DNA of 64,000 nucleotides from Hyphomicrobium sp. (GTDB lineage Bacteria; Pseudomonadota; Alphaproteobacteria; Rhizobiales; Hyphomicrobiaceae), in assembly GCA_002928955.1 (NCBI GenBank), contig PERT01000001.1:124001-188000 (forward strand). The letters are read 5' to 3'. This document shows positions 42,049 to 48,936 of the stretch, piece after piece. Below the pieces are notes generated by a model. It was not told the DNA's origin, ran no database searches, and saw only the letters and a list, made by a program, of their open reading frames with translations. Made by a program: the position numbers and the translations under genes. How positions within the stretch are numbered: the first letter of the stretch is position 1; each line of letters starts with the position of its first letter.

Positions 42049-44709
42049 ATGGATCAGCGCGCACCGGGACTGGTTGAAGGGGGCGCGTCTGGCGCAGACG
42101 GTCGGGCCAGCGACCAGAAGGCAGCGCCCACCGCTACACCCCGCGATGAGGGCCTGCTCACCGGCTGGGAGCAAATCCAAGCCGACGTGCTCGGCTCCCG
42201 GCGCAGTGTGCAGCCGTTGGCGGGCTGGCTGCTCTCGGGCCTGCTCGGGCTCGTCGGTTGGTTGACTTTCGTCTATGCGCCGGGCGCGTTCGAGCGCGCC
42301 AAGCAGGTGCACGGGGCTGATCCGTCCGGAGTGATCACAGTCGAGGCCGGCTACATCACGATTATCACGGTCGCGCTCATCGCGCTGGCCGTCGCGTTCG
42401 AGCCGTTCCTGTCGCGGTTCCTAGGCAAGCAGCGCGACACTTGGCGCAAGGGCCTCGGCAGAAGCCATGCCGCAGTCAGGCTCCCGGTCACGGCGGTCGG
42501 CGCGGTGATCGGCTTCATCTGGCAGCTTCCTTCAGTTGTCCTCAGCCTCATCGACACTATCCTCGCCCGGCCCATCGCGTGGCTCGTCGGCGTGACGCAG
42601 GAAGGCTGGGGTGTCCGTTACACTTGGGGCGCAGTCGTCATACTCGCTTCCATTGCCGCCGGCCTCTACGCGCCAGCACCCTGGGGCCTCTACGGCGTCA
42701 TCGCGGGGCTCGTCGCAATCCTGGCCATCGTGCGCCGCTGGAGCTGGTCGGAAGCCGACCGCGAGACGTTCCTCGTCGAGCGCGGCATTCGCAAGGGCGC
42801 CATGCGCGTCGGCTTCAAGGAGGACCTGCGCGACGAGGCGCTGGTCGCCATCACTTTCCTGTTCGTGCTCATCCCCATCGGTCTCAGGCAAATCCAACTT
42901 GCGACCTGCGAGGTGGGAACCTGCGCGTTCACGCTTGAAGGTGGCGCGACGCTGCCGCCGGATGCGCTCGGCCAGTCCATCGCCTGGCTCGGCTTTTTCG
43001 GCGCGGAGCTGGCGAAGTCGGTGCCCTTCGTCGACTGGTCGGAGGTGTTCCACGTTGCCAACGACTCGCCCATCAAACCGCAAACCGCGGACGGTGCGCA
43101 GATCGTGTTCGCCATGCGCGCGGCGCTCGACCTCCTCTTGCTCGCTGCCGTGTTGCAAGCGGTGCAGATCGCCAGCCGGCTTCGCGACCAGTGGACAGCG
43201 TTCGGCGCGAGCCGCCTGCCGATCCTGGAGCCGCATACCGAGAAACGACTGTTCAAGAGCACCTGCGAGGCCATTGAGCCCGGTCTTGAACAGCACCCGA
43301 CGCAGCAGCACGCTATAGCCTCGTTCCCGGCCTACGAAGACACGCGGCTGAAGGAGGTCATTCAGGACCGCAGCGGTAAAATGCCGGTCGAGGCTCGCAA
43401 AGCCGCCCTCGCACTCCTCGCGAGTAAGCATGCGAATGAAGCGACAGACCAGTTCTTCACCGAGCAGGAGAAAGCCGAAAATTTGCCCGAAGTCTGCGAC
43501 TGGATCGTGAATGTTGCGACGGGCGTCACGCGCGAGCGCGATCCGGCTCACCACGCGGCGGACAGGGCGCGGCTCAAGGTGTTGTTAGAGGATCGCTTCG
43601 AGGCGATGCCGATCCGGGCTGCCGCTGCGCGTCGTCTCGCCCGGATGCCGCACGATGCAACAACGACGGCACTTCTCCAGGAGCGGCTGGCAGCACCGAA
43701 CGAGAGCGTCGAGGTTCGGGCTGCGTCCGCCCTGGCACTCGCGAGGCACAGGCCAAAGGAGGCGGCTGGCGAGTTGGAAAACTTGGCCGGCACTTTCGGC
43801 GGCGATCTGCCCCTCGACCGCATCATGGCGGCGATGGCAACCGCTCACGCCCTCGCCCGTTGCGCACCCGGCACTGACGCCAAAGCCATCGCCAGCGCCT
43901 TCGCCGAGCCCTTGCGCGAGCTTGCTGCCGTTGCCGCCTGCATCCAGGCGGAGCCGATGGACATCGACGCTGCCAAGGCGCGCGAGCCTAGCACCGCCCT
44001 CAACCAGATGGTCAGAATCGCGCCAGGCGAAGGGGACTTCAAGCCGACGTTCACGCTCGGCTCCGGCGATGACGACGATCTGGCGTTTTCCGAGGAGAAG
44101 CCGCAGAAGCCCATCACCATGGCGCGGCCCTACGCCATCGGGCGCTATACGGTGACGCAGGAAGAGTACCTGATCTTCAGCGTTGCAACAGGTCTGAAAC
44201 CCCTGCCGCACGCCTCCAACCGGCGCTGGCCGGCCATCGAGGTCAACTGGCGGGATGCCATGGCCTATTGCCGCTGGCTGGAGGCCGTAACCGGCGAGGC
44301 TTATCGCTTACCGAGCGAGGTGGAATGGGAGTACGCCTGTCGGGCCGGAACCAAGACACGCTGGTCGTGGGGCAACGAGTGGGATCAGACCAAGGCTGCG
44401 ACTGTCGAGACGCGGTCTGGTAAAGGACCGATGGACGTCGAAAGCTTCGACCCGAACGACTGGGGCCTTTGGCAGATGCATGGCAACGTCGTCGAGTGGT
44501 GCGGCGATCCGTATCATCTGAACCACGAGGGGCGGCCTCAGGGGCAAGCAACATGGGACGCAGGCGGAGAATATGGTCGCCGTGTGGTCCGCGGCGGGTC
44601 CTGGTACAACTCATCCCAGAACTCTCGCTCGGCCTGTCGCAACTGGATCGCATCCGGCAACCGGGGCATCAATCTCGGCTTTCGGTTGGCCAGAACGTTA
44701 AATCCTTGA
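42049..44709 (+). CDS. Membrane HEAT-repeat protein with variable FGE/C-type-lectin domain (C)
   Basis: An 886-residue protein. About six membrane segments fill the first 370 residues (WLLSGLLGLVGWLTFVYA; ITIITVALIALAVAFEPFL; LVAITFLFVLIPIGLRQI; ALDLLLLAAVLQAVQIA). HEAT-like helical repeats follow (IRAAAARRLARMPHDATTTA; VEVRAASALALARHRPKEAA). A C-terminal FGE/C-type-lectin domain (YAIGRYTVTQEEYLIFSVAT; YRLPSEVEWEYACRAGTK; WQMHGNVVEWCGDPY) ends RVVRGGSW, 24 codons, GFRLARTLNP. The tail matches the caspase proteins in layout but not in nucleotide sequence. ATG 42049 is preceded by GGGGAACC; a TTG at 42034 is an alternative. It is the DGR target next to the Avd fragment. Confidence 0.85.
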   Translation: MDQRAPGLVEGGASGADGRASDQKAAPTATPRDEGLLTGWEQIQADVLGSRRSVQPLAGWLLSGLLGLVGWLTFVYAPGAFERAKQVHGADPSGVITVEAGYITIITVALIALAVAFEPFLSRFLGKQRDTWRKGLGRSHAAVRLPVTAVGAVIGFIWQLPSVVLSLIDTILARPIAWLVGVTQEGWGVRYTWGAVVILASIAAGLYAPAPWGLYGVIAGLVAILAIVRRWSWSEADRETFLVERGIRKGAMRVGFKEDLRDEALVAITFLFVLIPIGLRQIQLATCEVGTCAFTLEGGATLPPDALGQSIAWLGFFGAELAKSVPFVDWSEVFHVANDSPIKPQTADGAQIVFAMRAALDLLLLAAVLQAVQIASRLRDQWTAFGASRLPILEPHTEKRLFKSTCEAIEPGLEQHPTQQHAIASFPAYEDTRLKEVIQDRSGKMPVEARKAALALLASKHANEATDQFFTEQEKAENLPEVCDWIVNVATGVTRERDPAHHAADRARLKVLLEDRFEAMPIRAAAARRLARMPHDATTTALLQERLAAPNESVEVRAASALALARHRPKEAAGELENLAGTFGGDLPLDRIMAAMATAHALARCAPGTDAKAIASAFAEPLRELAAVAACIQAEPMDIDAAKAREPSTALNQMVRIAPGEGDFKPTFTLGSGDDDDLAFSEEKPQKPITMARPYAIGRYTVTQEEYLIFSVATGLKPLPHASNRRWPAIEVNWRDAMAYCRWLEAVTGEAYRLPSEVEWEYACRAGTKTRWSWGNEWDQTKAATVETRSGKGPMDVESFDPNDWGLWQMHGNVVEWCGDPYHLNHEGRPQGQATWDAGGEYGRRVVRGGSWYNSSQNSRSACRNWIASGNRGINLGFRLARTLNP
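44605..44676 (+). repeat. Candidate DGR variable segment C
   Basis: Exactly 24 codons between TGG (44602-44604) and GGC TTT (44677-44682), the same count as in repeats A and B. Asn codons AAC/AAT remain at segment codons 2, 6, 13, 19 and 23. Flanking codons encode the same residues as A and B but use different bases, so this copy would belong to a different template. Confidence 0.6.
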
Positions 44710-44734
44710 TCTTTAAATCCTTACTTCTTGGGGT

Positions 44735-44754
44735 CCAGGGGCGTTAGCCCCTGG
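44735..44754 (+). other. 8-bp stem, 4-nt loop hairpin downstream of VR-C
   Basis: CCAGGGGC and GCCCCTGG form a perfect stem around GTTA, 26 bases after the stop codon. A hairpin or cruciform of this size just after the variable repeat is a known requirement in the Bordetella phage DGR, though that loop has a GRNA pattern. No T tract follows, so a terminator is less likely. Confidence 0.6.
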
Positions 44755-44770
44755 TCGCTACGGAATCGCC

Positions 44771-44911
44771 ATGGCTGACAACGCGAAAAAGACCGGCACG
44801 GCGGTCGAAGCACACTTCCAGTTTCTGATGTGGCTTGTCCCCACCGTCGAGAAGTTCCCGCGCAGCCAAAAGTTCCTGCTCGGCGACCGCATCGACAGTC
44901 TACGTCTCTAA
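44771..44911 (+). pseudogene. avd: Truncated Avd (DGR accessory variability determinant)
   Basis: A 46-residue frame beginning MADNAKKTGTAVEAHFQFLM then WLVPTVEKFPRSQKFLLGDR. The segment FLMWLVPTVEKFPRSQKFLLGDRI-like is the conserved first helix pair of bAvd proteins, which bind the DGR reverse transcriptase. Full proteins run to roughly 115-130 residues as a four-helix bundle. Here homology stops at Ile41 and five unrelated residues lead to TAA. The junction at about 44895-44900 abuts a convergent unrelated gene, so the rest of the DGR cassette was removed or never acquired. Confidence 0.85.
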
Positions 44912-45271
44912 TCCGAGCGTTAAATCGTCATCGTCGCCGAAGTCCATGTCGCCGCCGTCGGTCAGTATCCCCTCGTGGAGGACCACGGCCACGCGCCCGA
45001 AGCGCACCTTGCGCAAGGGCTTCAGATCGTCGGCAGCGATCGGGTCGCCCATGGTGAGCCAGGGGTTCTCGACGTCAGGCTGAAGCTGGCAGCGGAACAC
45101 CGCCCGAAGCTCCCGGTCGAGGATGCAGTCGGCGGGGCCGATAGCGTCGAAGGTGTTCGGCCAGACGCTCGGGCCGACGGCCAGGACCCCGGGCGGCAGC
45201 TCAGCCCAGTGCCACGTAGCGTCGATCCGGATCGCGATACGGCCCGCGTAGAGGTCAAGTCTGCCGTACAT
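44900..45271 (-). CDS. Hypothetical phage-type protein at element right end
   Basis: A 123-residue acidic protein (MYGRLDLYAGRIAIRIDATW; LPPGVLAVGPSVWPNTFDAI; VRFGRVAVVLHEGILTDGGD), of unknown function. The ATG at 45271 has CAGGAGCTTTCCCCA upstream, a clear ribosome-binding site. The frame stays open to 45580 upstream (an alternative start at 45466), so the true start is uncertain. Its stop overlaps the Avd fragment's end by 12 bases. The 294 bases up to the attR candidate hold no other gene I can support. Confidence 0.5.
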   Translation of the reverse strand: MYGRLDLYAGRIAIRIDATWHWAELPPGVLAVGPSVWPNTFDAIGPADCILDRELRAVFRCQLQPDVENPWLTMGDPIAADDLKPLRKVRFGRVAVVLHEGILTDGGDMDFGDDDDLTLGLET

Positions 45272-45565
45272 TGGGGAAAGCTCCTGACGTTTCTCGACCG
45301 TGGTCGAGCGCATGCCCGTCGTGGGTGCCACCGTGCGAGGAGATCGTCGGTTGGCCAGCGCGGGGTGCGCCGTCGTCATGCTGGCGGGGAGATAGGCGGG
45401 GAACGGCAGGGCGTCAAGAACGGCTTGACGAGTGGCCTCGAACGCCGAGTGGTCGGCTGTAGGCATCTGGAGCCGCGTGGATACACCGCACCCATTGGCC
45501 CCTAAAACGGCCCTAAGACCTGAAAAATGGCAGAAACATAAGCAATAACAACGCCATTGAGTAGA

Positions 45566-45579
45566 CACCCCCTCCGCCA
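45566..45579 (+). repeat. Candidate attR core
   Basis: CACCCCCTCCGCCA, identical to the last 14 bases of tRNA-Ser at 10929-10942 and in the same orientation. The next bases differ (TAAACTATT versus CCGACCCCT). From 45580 to 45861 there is no gene; the stretch includes an ACACG/CGTGT hairpin near 45594-45609. Confidence 0.6.
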
Positions 45580-45861
45580 TAAACTATTGATTCTACACGC
45601 TTTTTCGTGTTTTCTGGTGGGGTCTGAACTCTGTCCGTAGTTCCGGCGGGTTGCGCCGGCGCCAACTGCGCTGTGCGACGCAGAGACCACTTTGGTGCCG
45701 TTGTCGCGGCGCTGCACCGTCCAAAGTCTCCTATCGGGTTTCCAGTGGTACCGTTGTCGGCGGGTGCGGCTTGAATTTGGTCGGACTGATGCGGCGGGAA
45801 ATGGCGACCCCGCCGTCGCGGTTCGACGGAGGGTGTCAGTAATCCGATGTCGCCGTCGCGG

Positions 45862-47604
45862 TCAGTCGAAGCCGAGGTGGCGGCACTGGTCTGACCATGC
45901 CGATTCGAATTGGCCCGCGCCCATGAGCTTGATGGCGCTGAAGTCGGCGGGCTGCCGCCCCTGGACGATGGCCTTGGTGATCTCCGGGGCCAGGAAGCTC
46001 AGCCTGAGGACGCGCGAGAAGTAGGAACGGCTGACGCCTGCCTGGGTTGCCAACTCGGTGATCGTCAGGCCAGCGCCCGTCAAGGCCAACTCGTTGAAGC
46101 GGTGCGCCATCGCGATCAGCCGCAGCAGGCTGCGGTCCGACCGTGGGGTCGGCTCCGCTCCGAGCGTGCCCTGGATCAGCAGCTTCGTCTCCATGCCGGT
46201 CCGCCGCAGCCGGGCCGGCACCGAGAGGACCTGTGTCGGTCCCTCCGGCTTCTCCGGCAGCCGCCGGATGTCGAGGTCGGGCTTCACGACGGCAGGTAGC
46301 ACAGAGGGGCGGACAGAGACGTCGACCGCATCTGGTCGGATGTCCACCCGCGCGACAATTGCATGCAGGATGGTCCGCTTCGCAGACGCCGGCAGGGCCG
46401 GCCAGCGTCGCGCGAGGTCGGCGGCGTTCTCGATCAGCGATTTCTTCATCGCGACGGTCGTGGAGCCGGCGACTTCGAGCATGACGGTCTCGTCCCGCAG
46501 CAGCACACAAATGCGATCCTCGACGATGCTTTCGAGATCGGCGGCGGGGACGCGGCACGCCGCTTCCGACGCCTGCGGCCGGCCGCGTTTGATCAGCGAC
46601 TGGCTGACGTAGTAGCGGTACCTCGTGCACTTCTTGTTGGCGTGCGTCGGTGACATGCGCTCGCCGCTGTCATCATAAACGAGGCCGGCCAGCAGGCTTG
46701 GCGCCGCGGCCGTCGAACGGGTCACGCGCTCGACGCGATTCTCGGAGAGGGCGGATTGGACCTCATTCCACAACGCTTCGTCGACGATCGGCTCGTGCAG
46801 CCCGGGATAGCTCGTGTCCTTGTGCACGATTTCACCACGGTAGATGCGGTTCTGTAGCATCAGGTAGAGCGCGCCGCGGGCGATCGGCACGCCGCCCTTT
46901 GCATGTCCGAGGCGGTCGAGCCGGGCCTTGCTCACGATGCCATTTTCGTCGAGATCCTCCTTGAGGGCTAGCACCGATTTCAGCTCAGCGTACCGGCGGA
47001 AGATGTGACGGACGGTTTCGGCTTCGGATTGATTGACAACCAGCTTGCGATCCTGGACGTCGTAGCCGAGCGGTAGCATGCCGCCCATCCACATGCCCTT
47101 CTGCTTCGAGGCGGCGATCTTGTCGCGGATGCGTTCGCCGGTGACCTCCCGCTCGAACTGCGCGAACGACAAGAGCATGTTGAGCGTCAGCCGGCCCATC
47201 GACGTGGTCGTGTTGAATTGCTGCGTCACCGAGACGAACGACACGCCCTTGGCATCGAACGCGTCGACGATCTTAGCGAAGTCGTTGAGCGAGCGGGTCA
47301 GGCGGTCGACTTTGTAGACGACGACCGTGTCGACGCGACCGACCCCGATGTCGGCCAACAGCCGCTGTAGGGCGGGCCGCTCCATCGTCCCGCCCGAGAT
47401 GCCGCCATCATCATACATGTCGGGTAGAGCAACCCAGCCCGCACTTTTCTGACTCTTGATGTAGGCCTCGCACGCCTCGCGCTGCGCATCGAGCGAATTG
47501 AACTCCTGCTCGAGCCCGTCCTCCGACGACTTGCGCGTGTAGATGGCGCAGCGGACGACCGCTGCGCCGTTGGGTCGAGGGGCGTCCCGCTTCCTACTCA
47601 TCAT
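45862..47604 (-). CDS. Large serine recombinase
   Basis: A 580-residue large serine recombinase. The catalytic domain starts AAVVRCAIYTRKSSEDGLEQ with the nucleophile Ser in YTRKSSEDG, and has VDTVVVYKVDRLTRSLNDF and LNMLLSFAQFEREVTGERIR (quoted in parts). A recombinase domain and a zinc-ribbon-type region (MSPTHANKKCTRYRYYVSQS) follow, and the C-terminus has a helix-turn-helix (LTITELATQAGVSRSYFSRV). It could integrate or excise a separate element at 45.6-48.5 kb or beyond. It overlaps the DUF2924 gene by 11 bases. Confidence 0.93.
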   Translation of the reverse strand: MMSRKRDAPRPNGAAVVRCAIYTRKSSEDGLEQEFNSLDAQREACEAYIKSQKSAGWVALPDMYDDGGISGGTMERPALQRLLADIGVGRVDTVVVYKVDRLTRSLNDFAKIVDAFDAKGVSFVSVTQQFNTTTSMGRLTLNMLLSFAQFEREVTGERIRDKIAASKQKGMWMGGMLPLGYDVQDRKLVVNQSEAETVRHIFRRYAELKSVLALKEDLDENGIVSKARLDRLGHAKGGVPIARGALYLMLQNRIYRGEIVHKDTSYPGLHEPIVDEALWNEVQSALSENRVERVTRSTAAAPSLLAGLVYDDSGERMSPTHANKKCTRYRYYVSQSLIKRGRPQASEAACRVPAADLESIVEDRICVLLRDETVMLEVAGSTTVAMKKSLIENAADLARRWPALPASAKRTILHAIVARVDIRPDAVDVSVRPSVLPAVVKPDLDIRRLPEKPEGPTQVLSVPARLRRTGMETKLLIQGTLGAEPTPRSDRSLLRLIAMAHRFNELALTGAGLTITELATQAGVSRSYFSRVLRLSFLAPEITKAIVQGRQPADFSAIKLMGAGQFESAWSDQCRHLGFD

Positions 47605-48133
47605 CGTGGCCTTCGGTTCCCGCAGCGGCGACAGATTTGGTCGTGGCGCCGGTAAGTCCGAAGAATCGCGGGCCCGACCAATGCGTGCCGGTCATCTCGC
47701 GCGCGATCACTGACAGCGAGCGCCACGTCGCGCCCCGCCACTGGAATCCGTCCTCGACGACCAGGACCTCGTGCGTTTCCCCACCCCAGGCCCGGACCAG
47801 TCGCGCGCCCGGCTTCAGGGTGACCTTGCGCGCCTTCGTGAGATCCGACTTCGTGGCCATCGTCCGCGCCAACTCGTCGAGTTGGCGCTTGGTCGCGGCA
47901 CTGAGCCCACCCAGCACACGCTCCTGCAGCTTCCAGGCGACGCCGAGTTCAAGCAGATCCCGCCGGAGCAACTTGGGAGGGTGCGAACGATAGAGCCGGC
48001 GCCATTCCGCGCGGAGCGCGGGCGCGTCCATCTCCGACAGGGCGCCCAACTGGGCATGCAGCGAGTCGTGGTCGGCGCGCTTGCGCGCGCCGACGATCGA
48101 ATGGGAGACTTCCGAGGGATACAGATCGGACAT
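47594..48133 (-). CDS. DUF2924 family protein
   Basis: A 179-residue protein with the DUF2924 layout: LRAEWRRLYRSHPPKLLRRD, LLELGVAWKLQERVLGGLS, then LKPGARLVRAWGGETHEVLV and FQWRGATWRSLSVIAREMTG. Its function is unknown, but the family is typically encoded just upstream of large serine recombinases in alphaproteobacterial elements, as here. It probably acts with the recombinase, for example as a DNA-binding partner (inference). Confidence 0.88.
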   Translation of the reverse strand: MSDLYPSEVSHSIVGARKRADHDSLHAQLGALSEMDAPALRAEWRRLYRSHPPKLLRRDLLELGVAWKLQERVLGGLSAATKRQLDELARTMATKSDLTKARKVTLKPGARLVRAWGGETHEVLVVEDGFQWRGATWRSLSVIAREMTGTHWSGPRFFGLTGATTKSVAAAGTEGHDDE

Positions 48134-48136
48134 GGC

Positions 48137-48505
48137 TCAGCCCCTCGCTCGCGATTGCGCGACCGGCTTCGCCATGCCGTCGAGCCGATAGCGCCGGTTG
48201 CCGTTGTCGTCCCGCGACGAGACGAGCGTGAGACCGAGCTTCTTCTTGACGGTGCCGGACAGGAAGCCGCGGACGCTGTGCGGCTGCCATTCCGTCGCCG
48301 CGACCAGCTCCGCGAGCGTTGCGCCATCGCGGCGTGCGAGTAGATCGAGGCACCGTTGTTGCTTGCTCGCGATCGCGGGCTCAATTGCGGGATCGGCTGC
48401 CTTCGGGTGGCGCGTGCTCTTGGCGGCAACCGGCTTCTCGGCCGGCGTCGTGCGTTTCGTGGGCGCGTTGCCGGGCTCGAGGGACTTGCGGCGCTTCGCG
48501 GTCAT
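48137..48505 (-). CDS. DUF3489 family protein
   Basis: A 122-residue basic protein with a Lys/Pro-rich linker and a winged-helix-like C-terminal domain (KQQRCLDLLARRDGATLAEL; ATEWQPHSVRGFLSGTVKKK; GLTLVSSRDDNGNRRYRL), the DUF3489 pattern. It completes the DUF3489-DUF2924-recombinase trio on one strand. ATG 48505 has CTGGAGCCCACACT upstream. Confidence 0.85.
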   Translation of the reverse strand: MTAKRRKSLEPGNAPTKRTTPAEKPVAAKSTRHPKAADPAIEPAIASKQQRCLDLLARRDGATLAELVAATEWQPHSVRGFLSGTVKKKLGLTLVSSRDDNGNRRYRLDGMAKPVAQSRARG

Positions 48506-48936
48506 AGTGTGGGCTCCAGGGTTCGGACATCGCGCCAATCGCGATGCCGGTACCACCTGAAACCCCGAAGTTGCTCACCCGAGGCCGAACCCGCGGGGAG
48601 TCGTTGCCGCGCTCGCCAACAGTACCGCTCGAACGGGACCCGAAGTCCAGTCGCAATGGGCGCGAAAGCCAGCAGGTTTGAGGGCGATCGAGGCCCTCTT
48701 GCTCAGTAGGTTACTGAAGGCTGATCGCGGGCGGGCGGATCTGAACACCATCGGTGACAACGGACTGACTTCGATCGCCGAGCGGCGAACAGGGTACTTC
48801 CATCACCTCTTGCAGATTGCATCGTCGTTTCCGCCGTGCTCGGATGAGCGGCCGGCGTGATGGTACCGCAACAAAGGCCTGTTACGAGTTTGAACTGCCG
48901 TCCGTCCGGAGTTGTTGACACGGAGAGTTTTCCGAC
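48506..48936. other. Gap between recombinase trio and TPR-CHAT gene
   Basis: No gene is supported in these 431 bases. The final 40 bases hold the ribosome-binding site (CGGAGAG) and likely the promoter of the CHAT gene (TTGTTGACA near 48910-48920 resembles a -35 box). Confidence 0.4.

Larger units (their letters stand above)
10929..45579. mobile_element. Integrated phage/plasmid-like element in tRNA-Ser (about 34.7 kb)
   Basis: Bounded by 14-bp direct repeats at the tRNA 3' end and at 45566-45579. It holds an integrase at the left end, an AlpA-type regulator, a large primase, clusters of small overlapping phage-type genes, toxin-antitoxin pairs, a terminase with an intein, and a ParA partition locus. 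I recognise no portal, capsid or tail protein, so it may be a satellite, a phage-plasmid hybrid or a decayed prophage. Its cargo includes the diversified caspase/lectin genes and the Avd remnant. The right boundary falls between a phage-type hypothetical gene and an unrelated serine-recombinase module, which fits the repeat. Confidence 0.6.

Noticed and set aside
23851-44709. Three FGE-domain proteins as sulfatase-activating enzymes
   Set aside because: No sulfatase gene is nearby, the domains are fused to caspase or HEAT modules, and the C-terminal tails show the DGR variable layout, so a binding scaffold is more likely.
44735-44754. Hairpin as an ordinary Rho-independent terminator
   Set aside because: No T tract follows, and the Avd frame starts 17 bases later on the same strand. 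The DGR context explains it better.
45580-45861. Search for a DGR template repeat next to the Avd fragment
   Set aside because: No stretch here, or in 44912-45565, resembles the RGGSW/GFRLA coding flanks of any of the three variable genes.
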